From: Zea mays
Lineage: Eukaryota > Streptophyta > Magnoliopsida > Poales > Poaceae
Assembly (NCBI RefSeq): GCF_902167145.1
Contig: NC_050096.1
Location: 262,778,622 to 262,842,621, forward strand
Length of the DNA stretch: 64,000 bases
Reading direction: 5' to 3'
How positions within the stretch are numbered: position 1 is the stretch's first letter; each line of letters starts with the position of its first letter. Below, in pieces: positions 54,576 to 64,000 of the stretch. A model generated the notes under the pieces. It was not told where the DNA came from. It was given only the letters and a program-made list of their open reading frames with translations, and did no database searches. The position numbers and the translations under genes are program-made.

Positions 54576-55772
54576 TGATAGTCGTCTAGGGGGTGAATAG
54601 GGCGAAACTGAAATTTACAAAGCTAATCACAACTACAAGCCGGGTTAGCGTTAGAAATATAATTGAGTCCTCGAGAGAGGGTCGAAAACAAATCGCAAGC
54701 AAATAAGAAGTGTGACACGCGGATTTGTTTTACCGAGGTTCGGTTCTCGCAAACCTACTCCCCGTTGAGGAGGCCACAAAGGCCGGGTCTCTTTCAACCC
54801 TTCCCTCTCTCAAACGGTCCCTCGGACCGAGTGAGCTTTCTCTTCTTAATCACTTGGAACACAAAGTTCCTACAAGGATCACCACAAGATTGGTGTCTCT
54901 TGTCTCAATTACAAGTGAGTTTGATCGCAATGAAAGAATCAAGAAAGCACGATTGAAAAGGCCAAGCGACAAGAGCGACAAATAACACACGGATCACTTT
55001 CTCTCTCAAGTCACTAATCACTAATGATCTCTTTTCTCAATTGTGAAACTTGGAGAGATGGAGGCTTTGAATGTGTCTTGGAATGGATTGCTAGCTCTTG
55101 TATTGAATGTTGAAGGTTGGAATGCTTGGGTGAAGTGAATGGAGGTGGTTGGGGTTGTATTTATAGCCACCAACCACTTCCTAGCCGTTGCTCCATTCTG
55201 CTGAGCGCGGACGGTCCGCCCGCCTGGTCCGGACGGTCCGCCCCTGTAGATCAACGGCTGAAAACGCAACGGTCAGCAGTAACGGCTATATCAACGGCTA
55301 TATCGCATTTAATGCGTCGTCAGATGTCAGATGAAGCCAGTCGCGAGGCCGCTATAATTCATTTCTCCGAACCCGTCACCTTCGGGTTTTTCGGTTTCTC
55401 ACCTACCGGACGGTCCGCGCCTGAGGCCGGACGGTCCGCGCGAGGGCACGGACGGTCCTTGCTATTCCTCCGGACGGTCCGTAGTGGAGACTTGTATTTT
55501 TGCATTGGTTCTGTCCGAAGGGTATCCTGGTGTCACGGACGGTCCGCCGTAGGGGCCCGGACGGTCCGCGCTTGGCCTGTTTTTCCAAAAAGCTTCTCCT
55601 GTCCGGAATAATCTACGGTATTCCGGACAGTCGATTTAGTATAGTTATAGATGAACCTTTGGCACCTGTAGAACATATAATCTAGAGCAAACTAGTTAGT
55701 CCAATTGTTTGTGTTGGGCGATTCAACCACCAAAATTAATTAGGGACTATGTGTAAGCCTAATTCCCTTTCA
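54576..55772 (-). repeat. 3' LTR of the right Copia element
   Basis: TGATAGTC...CCCTTTCA, 1197 bp. A minus-strand TATA box (CTATAAATAC, 55158-55167) lies just downstream, in element orientation, of eight GGACGGTCC palindromes between 55205 and 55568. Confidence 0.93.
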
Positions 55773-55788
55773 ATCTCCCCCTTTTTGG
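55773..55788 (-). other. Polypurine tract of the right Copia element
   Basis: Plus-strand ATCTCCCCCTTTTTGG, element-strand AAAAAGGGGGAGAT, next to the 3' LTR, as in the Opie-like element. Confidence 0.85.
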
Positions 55789-56565
55789 TGATTGATGCCA
55801 ACACAAGCCAAAGAAAATATAGAAGTGCATAATTGAACTAGTTTGCATAACGTAAGTGCAAAGGTTGCTTGGAATTGAGCCAATATAAATACTTATAAGA
55901 TATTCATGGATTGTTTCTTCTCTTGTTAACATTTTGGACCCCGCTTGCACCACATGTTTTGTTTTTGCAAACTATTTTGTAAATCCTTTTCAAAGTTCTT
56001 TTGCAAATAGTCAAAGGTAATTGAGTAAGATTTTGCAAAGCATTTTCAAGATTTGAAATTTTCTCCCCCTGTTTCAAATGCTTTTCCTTTGACTAAACAA
56101 AACTCCCCCTAAATGAGATTCTCCTCTTAGTGTTCAAGAGGGTTTTGATATATCATTTTTGAAATACTATTTTCTCCCTTTTGAACACAATAGGATACCA
56201 ATTGAAAATACTCTTTGAAACTAAGTTTTTTTTGAAATTGGTGGTGGTGCGGTCCTTTTGCTTTGGGCTCATACTTTCTCCCCCTTTGGCATGAATCGCC
56301 AAAAACGGAATCATTAGAGCCCTCGAGTTACATTCTCCCTCTTTGGTCAAAACAAATGAGTGAAGATTATACCAAAGATGGAGTACTTTTGCTTGGAGTG
56401 ACGGCGAAGGATGAGTTACGTAGTGGAAGCCTTTGTCTTCGCCGAAGACTCCAAATTCCCTTTCAATACACCTATGACTTGGTTTGAAATAGACTTGAAA
56501 ACACATTAGTCATAGCATATGAAAGAGACATGATCAAAGGTATATAAATGAGCTATATGTGCAAG
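55789..56565 (-). other. 3' untranslated region of the right Copia element
   Basis: AT-rich with additional CTCCCCCTTTGG-type runs (about 56064, 56104 and 56278). No gene. Confidence 0.5.
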
Positions 56566-59500
56566 TCAACAAAAGAAATTCCTAGAATCAAGAATATTTA
56601 GCTCATGCCTAAGTTTATTAAAAGTTTGTTCATCAAGAGGCTTGGTAAAGATATCGGCTAATTGATCTTTAGTATTAATGTAAGAAATCTCGATATCTCC
56701 CTTTTGTTGGTGATCCCTAAGAAAATGATACCGAATGGCTATGTGTTTAGTGCGGCTATGCTCGACGGGATTATCCGCCATCTTGATTGCACTCTCATTA
56801 TCACATAACAAAGGGACTTTGGTTAATTTGTAACCGTAGTCACGCAGGGTTTGCCTCATCCAAAGCAATTGCGCGCAACAATGGCCTGCGGCAATGTACT
56901 CGGCTTCGGCGGTAGAAAGAGCGACCGAATTTTGCTTCTTTGAAGCCCAAGACACCAAGGATCTTCCCAAGAACTGGCAAGTCCCCGATGTGCTCTTCCT
57001 ATTGATTTTGCACCCTGCCCAATCGGCATCCGAATAACCAATCAAATCAAATGTGGATCCCCTAGGATACCAAAGCCCAAACTTAGGAGTATAAGCTAAA
57101 TATCTCAAGATTCGTTTTACGGCTGTAAGGTGAGCTTCCTTAGGGTCGGCTTGGAATCTTGCACACATGCATACGGAAAGCATAATATCCGGTCGAGATG
57201 CACATAAATAGAGTAAAGAACCTATCATCGACCGATATACCTTTTGATCCACGGACTTACCTCCCGTGTCGAGGTTGAGATGCCCATTAGTTCCCATGGG
57301 TGTCTTGATGGGCTTGGCATCTTTCATCCCAAACTTGTTTAGAATGTCTTGAGTGTACTTCGTTTGGCTAATGAAGGTGCCTTCTTGGAGTTGCTTCACT
57401 TGAAATCCTAAGAAATACTTCAACTCCCCCATCATAGACATCTCGAACTTTTGTGTCATGATCCTACTAAACTCTTCACATGTAGATTCGTTAGTAGACC
57501 CAAATATAATATCATCAACATAAATTTGGCATACAAACAAATCATTCTCAAGTGTTTTGGTAAAGAGCGTAGGATCGGCCTTTCCGACTTTGAAGCCATT
57601 AGAAATAAGAAAATCTCTAAGGCATTCATACCATGCTCTTGGGGCTTGCTTGAGCCCATAAAGCGCCTTAGAGAGCTTATAGACATGGTTAGGATACTCA
57701 CTGTCTTCAAAGCCGGGAGGTTGCTCAACATAGACCTCTTCCTTGATTGGTCCATTGAGGAAGGCACTTTTCACGTCCATTTGATAAAGCTTAAAGCCAT
57801 GGTAAGTAGCATAGGCTAATAATATACGAATTGACTCAAGCCTAGCTACGGGTGCATAGGTTTCACCGAAATCCAAACCTTCGACTTGGGAGTATCCCTT
57901 GGCCACAAGTCGAGCTTTGTTCCTTGTCACCACACCATGCTCATCTTGCTTGTTGCGGAAGACCCATTTGGTTCCTACAACATTTTGATTTGGACGTGGA
58001 ACCAAATGACATACCTCATTCCTAGTGAAGTTGTTGAGCTCCTCTTGCATCGCCACCACCCAATCCGAATCTTGGAGTGCTTCCTCTACCCTGTGTGGCT
58101 CAATAGAGGAAACAAAAGAGTAATGCTCACAAAAATGTGCAACACGAGATCTAGTGGTTACCCCCTTATGAATGTCGCCGAGGATGGTGTCGACGGGGTG
58201 ATCTCGTTGAATTGCTTGGTGGACTCTTGGGTGTGGCGGCCTTTGTTCCTCATTCTCTTTGTCTTCCTCATTTGCATCTCCCCCTTGATCATTGTCATCA
58301 TCTTGAGGTGGCTCATTTGCTTGATCTTCTACTTCATCAACTTGAGCCTCATCCTCATTTTGAGTTGGTGGCGATGCTTGCGTGGAGGAGGATGGTTGAT
58401 CTTGTGCATTTGGAGGCTCTTCGGATTCCTTAGGACACACTTCCCCAATGGACATGTTCCTTAGCGCGATGCATGGAGCCTCTTCTTCACCTATCTCATC
58501 AAGATCAACATGCTCTACTTGAGAGCCGTTAGTCTCATCAAACACAACGTCACAAGAAACTTCAACTTGTCCAGTGGACTTGTTAAAGACTCTATATGCC
58601 CTTGTGTTTGAATCATATCCTAGTAAAAAGCCTTCTACAGTCTTAGGAGCAAATTTAGATTTTCTACCTCTCTTAACAAGAATAAAACATTTGCTACCAA
58701 AGACTCTAAAATATGAAATATTGGGCTTTTTACCGGTTAGGAGTTCGTATGATGTTTTCTTGAGGATTCGGTGTAGATACAACCGGTTGATGGCGTAGCA
58801 GGCGGTGTTGACCGCCTCGGCCCAAAACTGATCCGAAGTCTTGTACTCATCAAGCATGGTTCTTGCCATGTCCAGTAGAGTTCGATTCTTCCTCTCCACT
58901 ACACCATTTTGTTGTGGCGTGTAGGGGGAAGAGAACTCATGCTTGATGCCCTCCTCCTCAAGGAAGCTTTCAATTTGAGAGTTCTTGAACTCCGTCCCGT
59001 TATCGCTTCTTACTTTCTTGATCCTTAAGCCGAACTCATTTTGAGCTCGTCTCAAGAATCCCTTTAAGGTCTCTTGGGTTTGAGATTTTTCCTGCAAAAA
59101 GAACACCCAAGTGAAGCGAGAATAATCATCCACTATTACAACACAATACTTACTCCCGCCGATGCTTATGTAAGCAATCGGACCGAATAGATCCATGTGG
59201 AGTAGCTCAAGCGGCCTGTCGGTCGTCATGATGTTCTTGTGTGGATGATGGGCTCCAACTTGCTTTCCTGCCTGGCATGCGCTACAAATCCTGTCTTTCT
59301 CAAAATGAACATTGGTTAGTCCTAAAATGTGCTCTCCCTTTAGAAGTTTATGAAGATTCTTCATCCCAACATGGGCTAGTCGGCGGTGCCAGAGCCACCC
59401 CATGTTAGTCTTAGCAATTAAGCATGTGTCAAGTTCAGCTCTATCAAAATCTTCTAAGTATAGCTGACCCTCTAACACACCCTTAAATGCTATTGAATCA

Positions 59501-59667
59501 TCACTTCTTCTAAAGACAGTGACACCTATATCAGTGAAAAGACAGTTGTAACCCATTTTGCATAATTGAGATACAGAAAGCAAATTGTAATCTAATGAAT
59601 CTACAAGAAAAACATTGGAAATAGAGTGGTCAGGAGATATAGCAATTTTACCAAGACCTTTGACCAA
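56566..59667 (-). CDS. Integrase-RT-RNase H of the right Copia element (open)
   Basis: 1033 codons from a methionine at 59667 that is probably internal, since protease lies just upstream. Domains: pre-integrase and HHCC finger ([27 protein letters not shown]), integrase core ([41 protein letters not shown]), an acidic linker, RT ([34 protein letters not shown] at about 57515) and RNase H ([34 protein letters not shown]). All catalytic blocks look present. The acidic, Gln/Pro/Asp-rich linker between integrase and RT is common to this lineage. Confidence 0.92.
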   Translation of the reverse strand: MVKGLGKIAISPDHSISNVFLVDSLDYNLLSVSQLCKMGYNCLFTDIGVTVFRRSDDSIAFKGVLEGQLYLEDFDRAELDTCLIAKTNMGWLWHRRLAHVGMKNLHKLLKGEHILGLTNVHFEKDRICSACQAGKQVGAHHPHKNIMTTDRPLELLHMDLFGPIAYISIGGSKYCVVIVDDYSRFTWVFFLQEKSQTQETLKGFLRRAQNEFGLRIKKVRSDNGTEFKNSQIESFLEEEGIKHEFSSPYTPQQNGVVERKNRTLLDMARTMLDEYKTSDQFWAEAVNTACYAINRLYLHRILKKTSYELLTGKKPNISYFRVFGSKCFILVKRGRKSKFAPKTVEGFLLGYDSNTRAYRVFNKSTGQVEVSCDVVFDETNGSQVEHVDLDEIGEEEAPCIALRNMSIGEVCPKESEEPPNAQDQPSSSTQASPPTQNEDEAQVDEVEDQANEPPQDDDNDQGGDANEEDKENEEQRPPHPRVHQAIQRDHPVDTILGDIHKGVTTRSRVAHFCEHYSFVSSIEPHRVEEALQDSDWVVAMQEELNNFTRNEVCHLVPRPNQNVVGTKWVFRNKQDEHGVVTRNKARLVAKGYSQVEGLDFGETYAPVARLESIRILLAYATYHGFKLYQMDVKSAFLNGPIKEEVYVEQPPGFEDSEYPNHVYKLSKALYGLKQAPRAWYECLRDFLISNGFKVGKADPTLFTKTLENDLFVCQIYVDDIIFGSTNESTCEEFSRIMTQKFEMSMMGELKYFLGFQVKQLQEGTFISQTKYTQDILNKFGMKDAKPIKTPMGTNGHLNLDTGGKSVDQKVYRSMIGSLLYLCASRPDIMLSVCMCARFQADPKEAHLTAVKRILRYLAYTPKFGLWYPRGSTFDLIGYSDADWAGCKINRKSTSGTCQFLGRSLVSWASKKQNSVALSTAEAEYIAAGHCCAQLLWMRQTLRDYGYKLTKVPLLCDNESAIKMADNPVEHSRTKHIAIRYHFLRDHQQKGDIEISYINTKDQLADIFTKPLDEQTFNKLRHELNILDSRNFFC

Positions 59668-59830
59668 ACCTTGATTTCCATCCCCGAATGTGATAGCTCA
59701 TTGGGGATCTTGGTTTTTCTCGTAGGAGGAGAACATCTTCTTCTCCCCAGTCATGTGGTTTGTGCATCCGCTGTCGAGTATCCAACTTGAGCCCCCGGAT
59801 GCATAAACCTACAAAACAATTTTAGTTCTT
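59668..59830 (-). pseudogene. Protease segment of the right Copia element, nonsense-interrupted
   Basis: In the pol frame VYASGGSSWILDSGCTNHMT carries the catalytic DSG and is followed by GEKKMFSSYEKN. A TGA at 59698-59700 (CGA to TGA likely) then precedes ITFGDGNQG and the open pol frame. The gag frame ends just upstream at 59822 in a different frame. Confidence 0.8.
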
Positions 59831-61687
59831 GACTTTAGGTACCCAAACGGTTTTGGGTCCTTTGGCATTAGAAACAAGAACTTTGGGTACCCAAACACAA
59901 GTCTTGGAGCCCTTGTGTTTGCCCCCAACAAACTTGGCAACTACTTTGCCGGATTTGTTAGTCAAAACATAAGATGCATCAAAAGTTTTAAATGAAATGT
60001 CATGATCATTTGATGCTATAGGAGTTTTCTTAGGCAACTTAGCACGGGTTGGTTGCCTAGAACTAGATGTCTCACCCTTATACATAAAAGCATGATTGGG
60101 GCCAGAGTGAGACTTCCTAGAGTGAATTCTCCTAATCTTGTCCTCGGGATAACCGGCAGGGTATAAAATGTAACCCTCGTTATCCTGAGGCATGGGAGCC
60201 TTGCCCTTAACAAAATTAGATAATTTCTTAGGAGGGGCATTAAGTTTGACATTGTCTCCCTTTTGGAAGCCAATGTCATCCTTAATGCCAGGGCGTCTCC
60301 CACTATAAAGCATACTACGAGCAAATTTAATTTTTTCATTTTCTAAGTTATGCTCGGGAATTTTAGCATCTAATTTAGCTATATGATCATTTTGTTGTTT
60401 AATTAAAGCCATGTGATCATGTATAGCATCAATGTTAACATCTCTACATCTAGTACAAATAGAAGTGTGCTCAACGATAGATGTAGAGGGTTTGCAAGAT
60501 TTTAGTTCTACAACCTTAGCATGCAATATTTCATTTTTATTTCTGAGGTTGGAAATAGTAGCATTGCAAATATCAAAATCTTTAACCTTAGCAAGCACTT
60601 TTTCATTTTCATTTCTAAGGCTAGCAAGAGAAATGTTTAATTCTTCAATCTTAGCAAGCAAATCATCATTAACATCTCTAGGATTGGAAGTTGAAACATT
60701 ACAAACATGAGAATCAACCTTAGCTAACAAATTAGCATTTTCATTTCTAAGGTTGTCTATCGTCTCATGGCAAGTGCTTAGCTCACTAGATAATTTTTCA
60801 CATTTCTCAATTTCTAGAGCATAAGCATTTTTAACCTTAACATGCTTTTTATTTTCCTTGATTAGGAAGTCCTCTTGGGAGTCCAAGAGATCATCCTTTT
60901 CATGAATGGCACTAATCAATTCATTAAGTTTCTCTTTTTGTTGCATGTTTAAGTTGGCAAAAAGAGTGCGCAAGTTATCTTCCTCATCACTAGCATTTTC
61001 ATTACTAGAGGATTCATATCTAGTGGAGGATTTAGATTTAACCTTCTTTTTGCCGTCCTTTGCCATGAGGCACTTGTGGCCGACGTTGGGGAAGAGAAGT
61101 CCCTTGGTGACGGCGATGTTGGCGGCGTCCTCGTCGTCGGAGGAGTCGGTGGAGCTCTCGTCGGAGTCCCACTCGCGGCACACGTGGGCATCGCCGCCCC
61201 TCTTCTTGTGGTACCTCTTCTTTTCTCTTCTCTTGCCCTTCTTGTCGTTATCCCTGTCACTGTCACTTGATAATGGACATTTAGCAATAAAGTGACCGGG
61301 CTTACCACATTTGTAGCAAACCTTCTTGGAACGGGATTTGTAATCCTTCCCCTTCCGTTGCTTGAGGATTTGGTGAAAGCTTTTGATGATCAAAGCCATC
61401 TCCTCATTGTCGAGCTTTGAAGCGTCGATAGGTTGTCTACTTGGTGTAGACTCCTCCTTCTTCTCCTCCGTCGCCTTGAAAGCCACCGGTTGTGCTTCGG
61501 ACGTGGAGGGATCATCAAGCTCGTTGATCTTCTTTGAGCCCTTGATCATACATTCAAAGCTCACAAAATTTCCGATAACTTCCTCGGGGGTCATTGATGT
61601 ATATCTAGGATTACCACGAATTAATAACTTGAGTGGGGTTAAGGAAGATGAGTGATCTAAGAATAACCTTAACCACTTCATGGTCAT
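59822..61687 (-). pseudogene. Gag C-terminal part of the right Copia element
   Basis: It has the zinc knuckle CYKCGKPGHFIAKC (about 61270-61320), a Lys/Arg-rich run, an Asp/Ser-rich run and a long coiled coil, ending VWVPKVKN. It is separated from the N-terminal half by a frameshift in the overlap 61611-61687, after LNPTQV and before RGNPRYTSMTPEEV. Confidence 0.85.
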
Positions 61688-62507
61688 CCCATTTCTTGCT
61701 CCCGAGGTTGCGCACTTGGTTCACCAAGGTTTTGAGCCGGTTGTACATATCTTGTGGCTCCTCCCCTTGGCGAAGACGGAAGCGACCGAGCTCCCCCTCG
61801 ATCGTTTCCCGCTTGGTGATTTTGGTGAGTTCATCACCCTCGTGCGCGGTCTTGAGTAAGTCCCAAATCTCCTTTGCATTCTTCAACCCTTGCACTTTGT
61901 TGTATTCCTCCTTGCTTAGAGAAGCGAGGAGTATGGTTGTAGCTTGAGAGTTGAAGTGCTCAATTTGGGCCACTTCGTCCTCATCATAGTCTTCATCCCC
62001 TACGGATGGTACCTGTGCACCAAACTCAACAACATCCCATATGCTTTTGTGGAGTGAGGTTAGATGAAATCGCATTAAATCACTCCACCTAGCGTAATCT
62101 TCACCATCAAATGTTGGTGGTTTGCCTAATGGGACGGAAAGCAAAGGTGTATGTTTGGAAATGCGAGGGTAGCGTAGGGGGATCTTACTATACTTCTTGC
62201 GCTCTTGGCGCTTAGAAGTGACGGATGCCGCGTCAGAGCCGGAGGTGGATGGTGATGAAGAATCGGTCTCGTAGTAGACCACTTTCCTCATCCTCTTTTT
62301 CTTGTCCCCACTTCGACGCGTCTTGTGAGAAGCGGATTTCTCCTTCTTCTCCTTTTGGTGTGAAGAGGACTTCTTCTCCTTCCCTTTGGAGGAGTTCTTC
62401 TTCTCCTTTCTCTTGGTGCGGGACTCTTCCGATGAAGTGCTCCCATGGCTTGTAGTGGGCTTTTCGCCGGTCTCCATCTCCTTCTTGGCGTGATCTCCCG
62501 ACATCAC
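61611..62507 (-). pseudogene. Gag N-terminal part of the right Copia element
   Basis: It starts MMSGDHAKKEMETGEKPTTS, very Lys/Ser-rich for about 100 residues. The gag domain follows (PLGKPPTFDGEDYARWSDLM, ILLASLSKEEYNKVQGLKNA), then the frame leaves at the frameshift after about 290 residues. Confidence 0.88.
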
Positions 62508-62537
62508 TTCGAGCGGTTAGGCTCTAATGAAGCACCG

Positions 62538-62552
62538 GGCTCTAATACCAAT
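62538..62552 (-). other. Primer-binding site of the right Copia element
   Basis: Element-strand ATTGGTATTAGAGCC next to the 5' LTR. It differs from the initiator tRNA-Met complement by one transition (TGGTATCAGAG expected). Confidence 0.8.
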
Positions 62553-63785
62553 TGATAGTCGCCTAGAGGGGGGTGAATAGGGCGAAACTGAAATTTACAA
62601 AGTTAATCACAACTACAAGCCGGGTTAGCGTTAGAAATATAATTGAGTCCTCGAGAGAGGGTCGAAAACAAATCGCAAGCAAATAAGAAGTGTGACACGC
62701 GGATTTGTTTTACCGAGGTTCGGTTCTCGCAAACCTACTCCCCGTTGAGGAGGCCACAAAGGTCGGGTCTCTTTCAACCCTTCCCTCTCTCAAACGGTCC
62801 CTCGGACCGAGTGAGCTTTCTCTTCTTAATCACTTGGAACACAAAGTTCCTACAAGAATCACCACAAGATTGGTGTCTCTTGCCTCAATTACAAGTGAGT
62901 TTGATCACAATGAAAGAATCAAGAAAGCACGATTGAAAAGGCCAAGCGACAAGAGCGACAAATAACACACGGATCACTTTCTCTCTCAAGTCACTAATCA
63001 CTAATGATCTCTTTTCTCAATTGTGAAACTTGGAGAGATGGAGGCTTTGAATGTGTCTTGGAATGGATTGCTAGCTCTTGTATTGAATGTTGAAGGTTGG
63101 AATGCTTGGGTGAAGTGAATGGAGGTGGTTGGGGTTGTATTTATAGCCACCAACCACTTCCTAGCCGTTGCTCCATTCTGCTGAACGCGGACGGTCCGCC
63201 CGTCTGGTCCGGACGGTCCGCCCCTGTAGATCAACGGCTGAAAACGCAACGGTCAGCAGTAACGACTATATCAACGGCTATATCGCATTTAATGCGTCGT
63301 CAGATGTCAGATGAAGCCAGTCGCGGACGGTCCGCCCGCCTGGCCCGGACGGTCCGCGAGGCCGCTATAATTCATTTCTCCGAACCCGTCACCTTCGGGT
63401 TTTTCGGTTTCTCACCTACCGGACGGTCCGCGCCTGAGGCCGGACGGTCCGCGCGAGGGCACGGACGGTCCTTGCTATTCCTCCGGACGGTCCGTAGTGG
63501 AGACTTGTATTTTTGCATTGGTTCTGTCCGAAGGGTATCCTGGTGTCGCGGACGGTGCGCCGTAGGGGCCCGGACGGTCCGCGCTTGGCCTGTTTTTCCA
63601 AAAAGCTTCTCCTGTCCGGAATAATATACGGTATTCCAGACAGTCGATTTAGTATAGTTATAGAAGAACCTTTGACACCTGTAGAACATATAATCTAGAG
63701 CAAACTAGTTAGTCCAATTGTTTGTGTTGGGCGATTCAACCACCAAAATTAATTAGGGACTATGTGTAAGCCTAATTCCCTTTCA
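62553..63785 (-). repeat. 5' LTR of the right Copia element
   Basis: 1233 bp, matching 54576-55772 closely but with an extra 36 bp at about 63326-63361 that adds two GGACGGTCC palindromes. One other palindrome has a base change (GGACGGTGC, about 63551). Confidence 0.93.
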
Positions 63786-64000
63786 CTAACTTAACGAACA
63801 GAGGTTATAGAATGAAAAACGTATATTTTTATTTTACAAAAAACGTATATACATATATTCAATTTATATTCAATATTAAAAACATTTGATCATAATATTC
63901 TACTGGTTAGACAACTTCACTCAGTGTCTCTCGCTCTTCTTCCATCAGGACATGGGTTGAAACCCCACCTCCTGCACCGTTTTTTAACATTTTACGCTGA
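63786..64000. other. Flanking DNA right of the Copia element
   Basis: AT-rich, ending with a GGACATGGGTTGAAACCCCA stretch that only superficially resembles a tRNA T-arm. No gene. Confidence 0.4.

Larger units (their letters stand above)
54576..63785 (-). mobile_element. Ji/Opie-type SIRE-lineage Copia element with both LTRs
   Basis: 9210 bp with LTRs 54576-55772 and 62553-63785. Flanks are CTAAT (left) and CTAAC (right), a target duplication with one change. Order on the minus strand: 5' LTR, primer-binding site, gag, protease, integrase, RT, RNase H, polypurine tract, 3' LTR. Gag has a frameshift and protease a nonsense codon, but the 1033-codon integrase-RT-RNase H frame is open. LTR divergence is a few scattered bases plus one 36-bp indel, so it is older than the Reina-like insertion but still young. 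Confidence 0.92.

Noticed and set aside
54663..54985. Conserved small ORFs present in both LTRs of the right Copia element
   Set aside because: They are duplicated only because LTRs are duplicated; translations lack domains and lie on the non-transcribed strand.
63930..63985. tRNA gene
   Set aside because: A T-arm-like GGTTGAAACC is present, but no acceptor, D or anticodon arms can be paired around it.

Overview
This window is plant nuclear DNA, almost certainly from maize or a very close relative (Zea/Tripsacum). Two ordinary plant genes with GT-AG introns sit inside a dense nest of LTR retrotransposons whose LTRs and polyproteins look like the maize Opie/Ji (SIRE-lineage Copia), Huck (Ty3/gypsy), CRM-like and Reina-like (chromovirus) families. 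Family names come from recalled similarity, not from a database search.

Layout. (1) 1-16242 is a three-deep nest: a minus-strand SIRE-type Copia element (gag plus 5' LTR, 1-3756) sits in a plus-strand Huck-like gypsy element (3757-10822), which sits in the integrase of a minus-strand CRM-like chromovirus (10823-16242), which itself lies in the last exon of a PIF/Harbinger ORF1-like gene (16243-17465). Only the right half of each outer element is in the window. (2) 17466-20648 holds low-copy DNA, a 34-bp tandem repeat, a foldback MITE and the promoter/leader of the next gene. (3) 20649-39735 is a plus-strand gene for a PP2A B' (B56) regulatory subunit, with two coding exons separated by a 17.5-kb intron. 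The intron contains a MITE, two Copia fragments, an Opie-like element with a truncated 5' LTR, gypsy debris, an RTE-type LINE and another MITE. (4) 39736-44860 holds the 3' UTR, a FAR1-like fragment, MITEs and small duplications. (5) 44860-53963 is a minus-strand, five-exon dual-specificity phosphatase gene. Its fourth exon is split by a complete, apparently very young Reina-like element (45733-50966: LTRs that look identical, CTTCT target duplication, one open 1448-codon polyprotein). (6) 54576-63785 is a two-LTR Ji/Opie-type Copia element with intact integrase-RT-RNase H but a broken gag and protease.

The two host genes are convergent, and both act in reversible protein phosphorylation: one encodes a targeting subunit of a Ser/Thr phosphatase, the other a small dual-specificity phosphatase. 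The most consequential observations are the retrotransposon inside the phosphatase coding exon, the TE-filled B' intron, the antisense multi-exon gene inside the Huck-like element, and family-specific palindrome arrays upstream of the LTR promoters of all three SIRE-type elements. I found no CRISPR array, rRNA or convincing tRNA gene, and no clearly novel system.
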